Assembly (NCBI GenBank): GCA_018266875.1
Contig: JAFDZR010000029.1
Span: 17,483-57,208 of the forward strand
Length of the DNA stretch: 39,726 nucleotides
Reading direction: 5' to 3'
Source: Bacteroidota bacterium
GTDB lineage: Bacteria > Bacteroidota > Ignavibacteria > Tepidaquicellales > Tepidaquicellaceae
A program made the translations under genes and the position numbers. A model generated the notes under the pieces. The model did not search any database, was not told the origin of the DNA, and saw nothing but the letters and a program-made list of their open reading frames with translations. Of this stretch, positions 7,875-16,473 are shown piece after piece. How positions within the stretch are numbered: the stretch's first letter is position 1; each line of letters begins with the position of its first letter.

Positions 7875-9335
7875 TTGAAAAAAAATTCTAAATATAATCC
7901 GAAAAAAAAACCTGCGGAAATTCCGGTTAATGAAGAAATGGAAAATGAATTTACCGGCAGGATACCTCCAAATGCACAGGATCTTGAGGTAATGATACTG
8001 GGATCCATTCTGATTGACAACAATATTATTAATGAAGTGCTGGAAATCCTGGATTCAAAGCATTTCTACAGAAAAAGGAATGAATATGTATTCGATGCAA
8101 TAAAAAATCTCGATCAGAAAAAGGAACCTATAGATCCGAATACTCTGAAAAGAGAGCTGCAGCTTATTGGAAAATTTGATATTATCGGAGGAATGGAATA
8201 TATAATTGATCTTACAGCATCCGTGTCAACATCGGCAAATGCTACTTTTTATTCCAGAATAGTTTTGGAGAAATATCTTCTCAGGAATCTGATCTCAATA
8301 TCATCTGAGATTGCCGATAAATGTTTCAACCCCACTTCAAATACTTTCTCAATCCTTGATGAGGCGGAACAGAAAATACTTGATGTGTCAGAATCTCTCT
8401 CCAAAAAGAAAGTAATCTCTGTAAAAGACGAAATAGACAATCTGATAGGGAAACTTGCCGATCAGAAAGAAAACAGAAGCGGACTTGTCGGTATTCCAAC
8501 CGGCTTTACAAGACTAGATGATCTGACTGCCGGATTTCAGAATTCAGAATTCATTGTAATTGCAGGAAGACCTTCTCACGGAAAGACCGCTTTCTCAATG
8601 AATATAGCCAGAAACGCCGCTATTGATCACGGAAAATCAGTTGCTATTTTCAGTCTTGAAATGTCATTCAGGGAACTGATACTGAGAATGCTCTCAGGCG
8701 AGGCAAAGGTAAACGGAAGGAATCTGAAAACCGGAAAGACAACAACTGAAGAATGGAACAGAGTCATAAAGAATTTTCATAAGCTTAAAACCAATCTGTA
8801 CATCGATGACACCAGTGAACTTTCCATACTTGAGATAAGAGCAAAAACGAGAAAAATGAAAAAGGAATTCGGAATTGATATGATAATTGTGGACTATCTT
8901 CAGCTTGTAAAAGGTCCTGAATCAGCCGAAAGAAGAGACCTTGAGGTTGCATATGTATCCAGAGGTCTTAAAGCCCTTGCAAAGGAACTTGATATACCGG
9001 TGATCGCATGTGCTCAGCTTAACAGATCCATAGAACAGAGAGGAAAGGAAAAAAGACCGCAGCTTGCCGACCTGAGAGAATCAGGAGCGATCGAACAGGA
9101 TGCAGACGTTGTTATATTTGTTCACAGACCTGCTATGGGCAAGAGTTTAAATAAAGACGATCCTGATTTCTTAACGGAATTAAGAAAAGCGGAAATTATT
9201 ATAGGAAAACAGAGAAATGGTCCCGTAGATGATTTTGAGCTGGTGTTTATAAATGAATATGCAAAATTTGAGAATCAGGAAATACATCCTGTGATAGAAA
9301 TTCCAAAGTATGTAAAATCTGACGATCCTTTCTGA
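7875..9335 (+). CDS. dnaB: Replicative DNA helicase
   Basis: This 486-aa protein is the ring helicase that unwinds DNA at the fork and binds primase. The N-terminal DnaB domain starts near residue 30 (PPNAQDLEVMILGSIL) and the RecA-like C-terminal domain near 200. Walker A is G231-RPSHGKT238, with His where most DnaB proteins have Met. The Walker B stretch MIIVDYLQL lies at about 336-344, and the arginine-finger region is EKRPQLADLRESGAIEQDAD. The frame starts at TTG 7875; the first ATG in frame encodes Met22, so TTG is the better start, though without a strong ribosome site. A bidirectional terminator follows. Confidence 0.96.
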   Translation: MKKNSKYNPKKKPAEIPVNEEMENEFTGRIPPNAQDLEVMILGSILIDNNIINEVLEILDSKHFYRKRNEYVFDAIKNLDQKKEPIDPNTLKRELQLIGKFDIIGGMEYIIDLTASVSTSANATFYSRIVLEKYLLRNLISISSEIADKCFNPTSNTFSILDEAEQKILDVSESLSKKKVISVKDEIDNLIGKLADQKENRSGLVGIPTGFTRLDDLTAGFQNSEFIVIAGRPSHGKTAFSMNIARNAAIDHGKSVAIFSLEMSFRELILRMLSGEAKVNGRNLKTGKTTTEEWNRVIKNFHKLKTNLYIDDTSELSILEIRAKTRKMKKEFGIDMIIVDYLQLVKGPESAERRDLEVAYVSRGLKALAKELDIPVIACAQLNRSIEQRGKEKRPQLADLRESGAIEQDADVVIFVHRPAMGKSLNKDDPDFLTELRKAEIIIGKQRNGPVDDFELVFINEYAKFENQEIHPVIEIPKYVKSDDPF

Positions 9336-9351
9336 TCACAACATTTTTTCT

Positions 9352-9390
9352 CAAAAAAAAACCCGGTTTGAATTGAACCGGGTTTTTTAT
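9352..9390. terminator. Bidirectional rho-independent terminator (dnaB / HMA gene)
   Basis: Stem ACCCGGTT (9361-9368) pairs with AACCGGGT (9376-9383) across a 7-nt loop. It is preceded by an A-run and followed by a T-run, so it can stop transcription from both sides. It sits exactly between the convergent dnaB and the minus-strand gene ending at 9411. Confidence 0.9.
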
Positions 9391-9410
9391 TTCTTAAAAA
9401 GAACTTCAGA

Positions 9411-9896
9411 TCAGGATTTTTTTTCGTCTTTCTTTTTGGATGTGCATTTACTGCCGTCTCCGCATTTTCCCGTAAGACCTTTATCTTTTACTGATGCTGC
9501 AATAATGTCAGAGGAAGTTTCTTTGTCAGAGTAAAATACTTTTACGCTTGTCATTTTTGAGACATTGCAGGTTTCACCGTATGAAACTTCTTTCACTCCG
9601 TTAATTCCTTTTAAATTACTTGACATTTCTGATTTACATCCGTCACATTTGATCATATCAGTGACGAATTCATATGTTGCATATCCTGTAAGATCATCAT
9701 CCGAAACACTTGCTCCGCTCATATTTTTTCCGGTGCAGCCGCTTTTGGTTTCAGAGTTGCCTGCTTTTTGTGTGCAGGAGCTGGGACAATCTTTAGGATT
9801 TTTATCATCAGCAATGAGATTGTTGTTCTGTACATAGAAAATACTCAGGGCAACAATTACAATTAAAGACGCAATTACAAAAAGTTTTTTCTTCAT
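9411..9896 (-). CDS. Exported heavy-metal-associated (HMA) domain protein
   Basis: This 161-aa protein starts with KKK and a hydrophobic VIASLIVIVALSIFYV segment (a signal peptide or membrane anchor, residues 5-22). A Cys-bearing linker (CPSSC, SGC) follows, and then an HMA-type ferredoxin-like fold at about 72-145. The fold has the strand YATYEFVTDMIKCDGC, the GINGVKEVSY turn, and VKVFYSDKE. The metal site is CDGC, with MIKC-DGC in place of MTCxxC. It ends in a Lys/Cys-rich tail (GKCGDGSKC). Eight Cys in total suggest periplasmic binding of a soft metal such as Cu, Zn or Hg, although the metal is inferred. It lies 43 nt downstream of another exported Cys-containing gene on the same strand and probably shares its transcript. 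Confidence 0.75.
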   Translation of the reverse strand: MKKKLFVIASLIVIVALSIFYVQNNNLIADDKNPKDCPSSCTQKAGNSETKSGCTGKNMSGASVSDDDLTGYATYEFVTDMIKCDGCKSEMSSNLKGINGVKEVSYGETCNVSKMTSVKVFYSDKETSSDIIAASVKDKGLTGKCGDGSKCTSKKKDEKKS

Positions 9897-9939
9897 AGTT
9901 TGGTTTGTTTAATTTATAAAATAGGTTTAAAAATTCTGT

Positions 9940-10689
9940 TTAAAAGGTTTCCTCTTCTAACGATTCAGTCTCTATAAAAATTTCATTATCACCGCTGCTG
10001 CACTTCACTTTTACCGTTACATTGTTTTTACTTTTGCATTCGGTTTTTACAATGTGAACAGTATTTGCAGAGCAACAGTCTTCATCCGGTTCTTCCGATG
10101 AACTTCCCCGGTATTTTTTTATATATTTTTTATAGAATGAAGCGTCTGTCTTGAAAAAATAATTATATTCAAATCCATTACCGGTATATTTATCCTTAAT
10201 AACATTAGCTGACGGGCAGTCTTTGTTTATAACTGACTTTTGAATCTTCATCTCTGAGGAATTGACGTCAGCAGTTGAATTATTGTCAGATGAACGGCGA
10301 ATGCTGTTTCTCAGGTCCGGAGAAATCTTACCGGTCCTGATAAGCTTGTTCAGTTCATCGGTAAAATCTTCTTTTCTGTCGGGGACAGCCTTTCTGTATT
10401 TTGCCCGATTTTCGTCGAAGATTACTTCTGAATGTGATTCAGCGAAGTATATTTCCGGTGAATTTTTTAATTTTGTTTTTTTGTTTAATGCTTTGACTTC
10501 CTTTTTCTTCTGAGGGTTTTTAAAACCTGCAGGATCAAATTCATTGTTTGAAGGTACATTCATTATGAGTTCATGAGAACTGAAGACTTTTTCTACAGTT
10601 TCCTGTATATTTGTACCGAACTGATAATATATAAATCCTGCCAGCAGGGAAACAATTACCGAAGAAATATAATTTTTCTTATTATTCAT
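9940..10689 (-). CDS. Membrane-anchored or exported protein of unknown function
   Basis: This 249-aa protein has a short basic N-terminus and one hydrophobic segment (YISSVIVSLLAGFIYYQFG, about 7-25). A long polar, Lys/Ser/Asn-rich region likely to be extended or disordered follows, and then a Cys-bearing C-terminal part (DCPSAN, DCCSAN, TECKSK, VKCSSG). The phrases DCPS/DCCS resemble DCPS in the downstream HMA protein. No family is recognised. The context suggests a two-gene unit acting at or outside the cytoplasmic membrane, perhaps in metal or redox handling. That is inference only. The gene is real by codon pattern and by its tight spacing (43 nt) to the next gene. Confidence 0.6.
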   Translation of the reverse strand: MNNKKNYISSVIVSLLAGFIYYQFGTNIQETVEKVFSSHELIMNVPSNNEFDPAGFKNPQKKKEVKALNKKTKLKNSPEIYFAESHSEVIFDENRAKYRKAVPDRKEDFTDELNKLIRTGKISPDLRNSIRRSSDNNSTADVNSSEMKIQKSVINKDCPSANVIKDKYTGNGFEYNYFFKTDASFYKKYIKKYRGSSSEEPDEDCCSANTVHIVKTECKSKNNVTVKVKCSSGDNEIFIETESLEEETF

Positions 10690-10817
10690 TGCAATTGTTT
10701 ATTTAAATATTAAAAACCGTTGGTTCTGTAAATATACGATTAAATTTTAAAAATTAAAATATTTTTTTAAAACTTTGTTTATCCTGAAATTTAAAAATTA
10801 ATAACAGTTTCTTAATA

Positions 10818-12068
10818 TTATTTTATTCTTTTTATAGCTACAAGAGTCCTGTCATCGGAATAAATGCCTTTGGAAGAGAATTTGTTTACATCTTCGATTA
10901 CTTTTGTACATATCTCTTTTGGTGTTAGATCTTTATTTCTGATGATGATCTCCTTCAGTCTTTCTTCTCCGTAAAACTGAAACTCTCCGTTTGTTGCCTC
11001 TACTATACCATCCGTATACAAGAGCAGAATATCGTCTTTTTTAAAATTAATACTGTCCGAATAATATTTCTGATACGGAGCAGGACCAAGCACTGGACCT
11101 GTGGCAGAAAGTGATTCTATATTTCCGGCTTCGGAGTTGAAAAACATCGGGGGATTCTGACCGGCATTCACAAACTGACATAGTCCTTTTTTGTCTTTTA
11201 TAAGCTCACAGTAAAACAGCGTTACAAATCTTTCATAAGGAAATGTCTCGTATACAAGATTATTGATCTTCTTAACCATTGTGGTGAGTTTGATCTGGAA
11301 CTCCACTCCCATTCTTAAAGCGCCTGATACATACAGCGCCTGAGCGGCTGCGGAAATTCCTTTTGATGCTGCGTCCCCGATCGCAATACCTACCCGCTCC
11401 TTATCGTCACTTTCAATGTAATCAAAAAAATCACCTCCGACGATCTTATCCGGAATTGACAATCCGAACATCTGAAAATTACCGAACTTCATTTCATGTT
11501 CGGGCAGAATGCTTCTCTGTATCTCGCTGGCTTTGTTCAGTTCCTGAATGTTTTCCTTTGCTGATGATTCAATATCCTTGCTTCTTATTATGGAGCTCAG
11601 CGTCATGCTGATAATATTCAGAGTATTTAACAGATCATCTTCAATGAATCTGGCATTCAGAGCTATAAGATATTCATAGAGATAATAATTCTCGTCATTT
11701 CTGTCTTTGAATTTAAATCTCTCACCCACTCCGGTAGCGGAATAATGGTAAATCCCCTTATCAATCAGATATTCATCAGTTTCCTTTGCAATAACAGATC
11801 TGTAAAGTCCAACATTTTTAAACATAGGATACTCATCAATGCTCAGCTGATAATTGTCTTTGATTATTTCCACGTCTCCCATCTGTTCAAAGAGTGTGTA
11901 ATGGTCTTTGCTTTCATTGAGTTTCCATAATCTCCCGCCAATGATCTTTATTTCCTCGTTTTTTATTATCTGTTCAAGTACATAGGTAAGTAGCTGCTCG
12001 TCATTTTCAATTTTAGGCGCTTCCTTGATTATGTTTTCAATTGTTCTGTATAATTTTTTCTGTTCCAT
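10818..12068 (-). CDS. SpoIIE-type PP2C phosphatase with N-terminal GAF-like region
   Basis: This 416-aa protein is a probable cytoplasmic serine/threonine phosphatase of the partner-switching type. Residues 1-165 look like a GAF-type sensory domain by size and predicted alternation (KIIGGRLWKLNES, YLYEYLIAL). A helical linker with AKENIQELNKASEIQRSILP leads into the SpoIIE catalytic domain. That domain has VGGDFFDYI, AIGDAASKGISAA (usual form GDVSGKG), FVNAGQNPP, ILLLYTDGIVEATN and a final YSDDRTLVAIK. The metal-binding Asp residues are all present. It is the last gene of a run hutH-brkB-phosphatase, 23 nt after brkB. Such enzymes usually dephosphorylate an anti-anti-sigma (STAS) protein, but none is nearby. 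Confidence 0.9.
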   Translation of the reverse strand: MEQKKLYRTIENIIKEAPKIENDEQLLTYVLEQIIKNEEIKIIGGRLWKLNESKDHYTLFEQMGDVEIIKDNYQLSIDEYPMFKNVGLYRSVIAKETDEYLIDKGIYHYSATGVGERFKFKDRNDENYYLYEYLIALNARFIEDDLLNTLNIISMTLSSIIRSKDIESSAKENIQELNKASEIQRSILPEHEMKFGNFQMFGLSIPDKIVGGDFFDYIESDDKERVGIAIGDAASKGISAAAQALYVSGALRMGVEFQIKLTTMVKKINNLVYETFPYERFVTLFYCELIKDKKGLCQFVNAGQNPPMFFNSEAGNIESLSATGPVLGPAPYQKYYSDSINFKKDDILLLYTDGIVEATNGEFQFYGEERLKEIIIRNKDLTPKEICTKVIEDVNKFSSKGIYSDDRTLVAIKRIK

Positions 12069-12091
12069 TTAAATATATTTCTTATTTTTGA

Positions 12092-13000
12092 TTATTTGGA
12101 ATTAGTTTGTAATTTTAGTTTATTTCTTTCGTGATATATTTCTCCGAGCTCAGCGCCGATAACAAATATCACTGAGACATAATAAATAAAAAACACGCTT
12201 ATTACAATAGTAGCAAATGTGCCGTATATCCTGCTGTAATTGGCTATCCTGAGGATATAAAAGCCGAATAGATATTTCAGCAGTTCAAAGAATATAGCCG
12301 TTATGAATGATGTAAATTTTATTACCTTCTTGTTCATTTTCCAGTAGGGAACAAAAAAGTACAGTATATAAAAAAGCAGAAATGAAATTAAAAAACCCGC
12401 AATGATCGGAATTAGCTTCTGGAAAAAGTTAAGAATTATCATCTCTCCGAAAAGTCCCTGTGAATATGTTTCCACAATAGGAACTATCGAAGTTACGGTA
12501 AGAGAAAGCAGAAGCAAAATCAGTGAAATGATCACCAGGAAAAAATCCCTGATCTTTTCCCTTATTATGCTTTCCTCAACATTTACTCTGAAAATTTTTT
12601 TAAGTACTTCTCGCATTGCGCTGAATACACCGCTTGCTGTCCAGAAAATTCCTGCAGTACTTATCAGGCCTGTAAGGAAAGTATTTCTCGATAGTTCTTT
12701 TGTCTTGTCAATCAGCTCAAAAACTATTCTTTCCTTGTACTGACCCGGAAGAGGTATTATGCTGTTAATGTAATCAATGAGTTTCCTCTGAACCGTTTCG
12801 CTGTCGAGATATACTCCCAGTATCGTCAGGATCATCAGAGAAAAAGGAATTAGGCATATAAGAATATTGAAGGAAATTCCGGATGACATTATCCAGATAT
12901 GATCATGATCAAACTTGTACATTAATTTATCAATATAATAAATTACTTTTTCGGCATATTTGTTTTTCTTCAGACGGGAAATAAGCTTCTTCATATTCAA
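12092..13000 (-). CDS. YihY/BrkB-family inner-membrane protein
   Basis: This 302-aa protein has about six membrane segments (SSGISFNILICLIPFSLMIL, DFFLVIISLILLLLSLTV, LIPIIAGFLISFLLFYIL, SFITAIFFELLKYLFGF, FATIVISVFFIYYVSVIFV). It ends with the conserved GAELGEIYHER helix of the YihY/BrkB family (formerly called ribonuclease BN). The family is widespread and of unsettled function. Its start overlaps the hutH stop by 4 bp and the next gene begins 23 nt on, so it sits in the middle of a transcription unit. The link to histidine breakdown is probably only operonic. Confidence 0.9.
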   Translation of the reverse strand: MNMKKLISRLKKNKYAEKVIYYIDKLMYKFDHDHIWIMSSGISFNILICLIPFSLMILTILGVYLDSETVQRKLIDYINSIIPLPGQYKERIVFELIDKTKELSRNTFLTGLISTAGIFWTASGVFSAMREVLKKIFRVNVEESIIREKIRDFFLVIISLILLLLSLTVTSIVPIVETYSQGLFGEMIILNFFQKLIPIIAGFLISFLLFYILYFFVPYWKMNKKVIKFTSFITAIFFELLKYLFGFYILRIANYSRIYGTFATIVISVFFIYYVSVIFVIGAELGEIYHERNKLKLQTNSK

Positions 13001-14532
13001 TTAAGTTTACCCGAATGCTTTTCGACTTCCTTCATAAATTCTTTATTGTAAATAATACCGCTCATACTGAGAATGAGATCTCCCGTGACAGTATCCTTAT
13101 TCACATGTCCGGAATACTTCCTGATGTAACTGTAAGCCGCTTCCGTTCCGGCTCCGCTTTTGAGAGGTCTTAAAAAGTCAATCCCCTGGGATGAACAGAG
13201 AAATTCTATTGAAATTATATTTTTAACGTTATTAACCACATCGAAGCATTTTATCGCTGAGAAAGCTCCCATTGAATTGTGATCTTCCTGATTGGCGCTT
13301 GTTGGAATGGAATCGACTGAAGCAGGATGGCAGAGAACTTTATTTTCGCTGACAAGTGATGCAGCTGTGTACTGCGAGATCATAAGTCCTGAATTCAAAC
13401 CTCCTTCACTGATGAGAAACCTAGGAAGTCCGCTGAGATTTCCGTCAAGAAGTCTGGCGGTTCTTCTTTCGCTGATGTTGCCGAGTTCGCTTACTGCGAT
13501 TGCAAGAAAATCAGCTATAAAAGCCAGCGGCTCACCGTGAAAATTCCCGCCTTCAATGTGCTCTCCGGATCCGGGAAACAGCAGTGGGTTATCTGTTGCT
13601 GAATTTATCTCTATCTCTAGAACTTTCCTGCAGTGTGAGATCGTATCCTTTACTGCTCCGTGAACCTGAGGCATGCATCTTAGGGAATAGGCATCCTGAA
13701 CTTTCCCGCAGTTTTTATGGGACTTCATTATTTCGCTTCCCTTCAGCAGTCTTCTAAGATTGGAAGCAGATTTTTTCTGACCGGGATGCGGTCTGACAGA
13801 CTGTATCTTTTCCGAAAAAGCTTTATTAGTTCCACGAAGCGCTTCAAGTGACATACTTCCGGCAATATCCGCAAGCCTGGATAAATATTCTGCATCATAG
13901 ACGGATTTGCATAAATAAGCGGACATCATCTGGGTGCCGTTAATCAGCGCAAGACCTTCTTTTGCATGAAGCTCAAGCGGTTTTATATTGAATTTTTTTA
14001 ATGCTGTCCTGCATCCGGTGATTTTCCCGTTGAGTTTGCAATTTCCCTCGCCTATCACAAGAAGAGCCAGATGTGAAAGCGGGGAAAGATCTCCCGAGCT
14101 TCCGACTGAACCTCTTGAAGGTATAAGCGGAATGATATCGGAATTGAAAATGCTAATAAGCGTCCTGATCAGTTCCATTCTAACGCCTGAATTTCCTTTA
14201 GCAAGTGAATTTATCCTGAACAGAAGCATTAATTTTGCGATCAGATCCGGAACGAATTTTCCCACTCCGGCCGAATGTGAAAGTATCAGATTCCGCTGAA
14301 GAATCTTCAGGTCTTTCTGTGAGATATTTATATCCTTAAATTCGCCAAAGCCGGTCGTAACTCCGTATATTACCTCATCTTTTTTAATCCATTCTTCAAC
14401 AAGTTCCCGTGAAGCGTTTATTCTTTTTTCGGAATCATTGTGAAGAGATATCTTCATTCCGTTCAATACAATATCAGCAGAATTTTCCACTGTGAGATTG
14501 TTTCCGTCAATAATAAAAGATTTTACAGGCAT
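12997..14532 (-). CDS. hutH: Histidine ammonia-lyase (MIO enzyme, Ser-Ser-Gly variant)
   Basis: This 511-aa protein has the standard HutH length and layout. Tyr56 in IYGVTTGFGEF is the catalytic Tyr. LSHSAGVG carries the His typical of histidine-specific members, and ANQEDHNSMG carries the HAL-specific Glu (Gln in Phe/Tyr lyases). The cofactor loop G141-SVG-S145-S146-G147-DLSPLSH has Ser in place of the usual Ala of the Ala-Ser-Gly triad that cyclises to MIO. The reaction expected is histidine to urocanate plus ammonia. Other hut genes (hutU, hutI) are not in the window. It is the first gene of a minus-strand unit with brkB and a SpoIIE phosphatase. Confidence 0.88.
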   Translation of the reverse strand: MPVKSFIIDGNNLTVENSADIVLNGMKISLHNDSEKRINASRELVEEWIKKDEVIYGVTTGFGEFKDINISQKDLKILQRNLILSHSAGVGKFVPDLIAKLMLLFRINSLAKGNSGVRMELIRTLISIFNSDIIPLIPSRGSVGSSGDLSPLSHLALLVIGEGNCKLNGKITGCRTALKKFNIKPLELHAKEGLALINGTQMMSAYLCKSVYDAEYLSRLADIAGSMSLEALRGTNKAFSEKIQSVRPHPGQKKSASNLRRLLKGSEIMKSHKNCGKVQDAYSLRCMPQVHGAVKDTISHCRKVLEIEINSATDNPLLFPGSGEHIEGGNFHGEPLAFIADFLAIAVSELGNISERRTARLLDGNLSGLPRFLISEGGLNSGLMISQYTAASLVSENKVLCHPASVDSIPTSANQEDHNSMGAFSAIKCFDVVNNVKNIISIEFLCSSQGIDFLRPLKSGAGTEAAYSYIRKYSGHVNKDTVTGDLILSMSGIIYNKEFMKEVEKHSGKLN

Positions 14533-14616
14533 TCGTTAATATAGTAATGAAGTTGAAAATTTTAAAGATATAAAGGACACTGATTGTGAGTAATTAAAAA
14601 GAAGATTATGGAAAAT

Positions 14617-14820
14617 TCATTTGAAAGATATTCCGGGAGAAAATGATTTAACAAAGGTTTCTGCTTCGGTTTTATCGCAGAACCAGTGAGAGGTTTCTTT
14701 CCTTTTGAAAAATAAGAATTTACTGTAAACGTTGACTACCCACATTCCGGGATCTGACATTCGGTTTAAGAGTTCAATGGTTCTGCCGTTCACAGAAAAT
14801 TTTTGGTTGAAGTCTTTCAT
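14617..14820 (-). CDS. Small conserved-looking hypothetical protein
   Basis: This 67-aa protein has no signal peptide or membrane segment. It has a compact aromatic-rich sequence (MWVVNVYSKFLFFKRK, TSHWFCDKTEAETF), suggesting a small folded cytoplasmic domain with beta-strands and a terminal helix. It lies 84 nt upstream of hutH on the same strand and could be expressed with it. I do not recognise the family. That it is a real gene is likely but not certain at this length. Confidence 0.5.
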   Translation of the reverse strand: MKDFNQKFSVNGRTIELLNRMSDPGMWVVNVYSKFLFFKRKETSHWFCDKTEAETFVKSFSPGISFK

Positions 14821-15015
14821 AATTATTTTTATTAATTTATATAAATAATACCATTATATAAACATTAATGTTTTTACGTTTTTTAAAAACAGAATTCACT
14901 ATTTTATTCTGATTATGCCGTAAACGTAATTTAACTTGTTCGCGTAAAAGAATATAGCAATGAATCAAAACCAAACATCACAGCCGTAATCAACGTATTA
15001 AATGTATTCAGAGAA

Positions 15016-16098
15016 TTGAAAAAAAATAATTTGCTTAAAAGGATATACGAGTTTTATTCAGGCGATCTGACTTCTAAAGATCTTGAGAACACACTTTTCA
15101 AAGAAACTCCGGAAAGATATAAATATTACCTAAAAGAAATTGAGAAATCCGGCCAGACTGACGGGAAAAATACAGGGATATATTCCAGTGTGAAAATATT
15201 CATAAAAGCATTTCTGATCAGACTCTCTCCGGTAATCCGGATTGCATATTCACTGGCAGTTCTAATTTTTATTGTTGCCTGGATACAGGAAGACTGGCAG
15301 ATCGCCATACTGGCATTTCTTATAGTGAATTTAATACTGATATATGAGATTGCCGAAAAGCTTACCGCGGGAGATGAGCTTAAGGTTGCAAAGGATGTTC
15401 AGATGAGCCTGCTTCCTAAAGATCCGCCTTCAGATCCGAACTTCGATTTCGCTTATCATTATGAGACTGCAAAAGTTGTAGGCGGGGATTTTATTGATTT
15501 CATAAAAAAGAACGAGAATGTCTATTTTATTTCCACAGGTGATATTTCAGGCAAAGGTATGTCAGCCGCTCTTTATATGATTCAGGTAAGGTTGTTAATC
15601 AGGCAGCTCAGTGATTTTTATGATAATCCCGGTGTGATTCTGAGTGAGGTAAACAAAAACATATTTAAACATATTAGAAGAGGTCTTTATTTCAGTTCGA
15701 TTCTTGCAGAGGTCAGGGATAGGAATATAAAAATCTGCAGAGCGGGTCATAATCCGGTTTTGATATATGAAAATGCCAACGGTCAGTGCAGAGAAATAAA
15801 GCAGAACGGAATGGCGGTCGGACTTTGCAATAATGATATGTTTGCAAACTCCATGGAAGAATATGATCTCAGTATAAAGTCAGGTGACATTGTCCTCTTT
15901 TATTCAGACGGACTCACCGAATGCATGAACAGCCGGAAGGAAGAATTCGGACTGGACCGGATAAAAAAAATATTGTGTGAAAATTCTTACCGTACTTCAG
16001 AGGAGATAAAAAATACATTTCTCACAGAAATTAATAAATTCAGAGGATATGCTGAAATTCATGATGATATTACATTAATAATCATGAAAGCAGTATAA
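15016..16098 (+). CDS. Membrane-bound SpoIIE-type PP2C phosphatase
   Basis: This 360-aa protein starts at TTG. It has a polar N-terminal region of about 60 residues, two membrane segments (IRIAYSLAVLIFIVAWI and WQIAILAFLIVNLILIYEI, about 75-115), a short linker ELKVAKDVQMSLLP, and a full SpoIIE domain. The domain shows VVGGDFIDF, ISTGDISGKGMSAAL, ICRAGHNPVLIY, DIVLFYSDGLTECMN and HDDITLIIM, with all metal-binding acidic residues present. It probably acts at the cytoplasmic face, dephosphorylating a regulatory protein. It is monocistronic by context, divergent from the minus-strand hutH unit. A second SpoIIE phosphatase with a GAF-like sensor lies at the end of that unit. Confidence 0.9.
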   Translation: MKKNNLLKRIYEFYSGDLTSKDLENTLFKETPERYKYYLKEIEKSGQTDGKNTGIYSSVKIFIKAFLIRLSPVIRIAYSLAVLIFIVAWIQEDWQIAILAFLIVNLILIYEIAEKLTAGDELKVAKDVQMSLLPKDPPSDPNFDFAYHYETAKVVGGDFIDFIKKNENVYFISTGDISGKGMSAALYMIQVRLLIRQLSDFYDNPGVILSEVNKNIFKHIRRGLYFSSILAEVRDRNIKICRAGHNPVLIYENANGQCREIKQNGMAVGLCNNDMFANSMEEYDLSIKSGDIVLFYSDGLTECMNSRKEEFGLDRIKKILCENSYRTSEEIKNTFLTEINKFRGYAEIHDDITLIIMKAV

Positions 16099-16473
16099 TT
16101 CTGTAATTCAGCAGTATTCAATTCGGGATTTAACTTAAAATTCAATTTAATATTACAGGAGCTGAATTCATAACTTTAAGCAGGTTACGGATTTCTTATG
16201 TCTAAAAAATCATACGAACTTCACTTTACTAAATGTATTAAGCTATATAGATAATTCACTTAAAGTAATACTTTCAATAAAATAGATTTTTATTATTAAT
16301 ATTTTTTTATATCTTTACCACAATAAAAAAAATAATTCATTAAAATAATATTGAAAGGGTAAAGAATATATCATTTTATACGGATAATTATACATCCCTG
16401 TATTAAATTTTTTCAGATGCCGAATTTCCGTTTCTATACTCTAAAGTAGATTAATAAATGGTATATAAAAGGT
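16099..16473. other. Gene-less AT-rich interval with interleaved inverted repeats
   Basis: No gene is seen. Just after the phosphatase stop there are two short perfect inverted repeats, CTGTAAT (16101-16107) with ATTACAG (16152-16158) and AATTCAGC (16105-16112) with GCTGAATT (16161-16168). Their order is a-b-a'-b', a pseudoknot-like arrangement. There is no T-run that would make it a standard terminator. The remainder, before the secreted esterase gene, presumably holds that gene's promoter. Confidence 0.35.
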
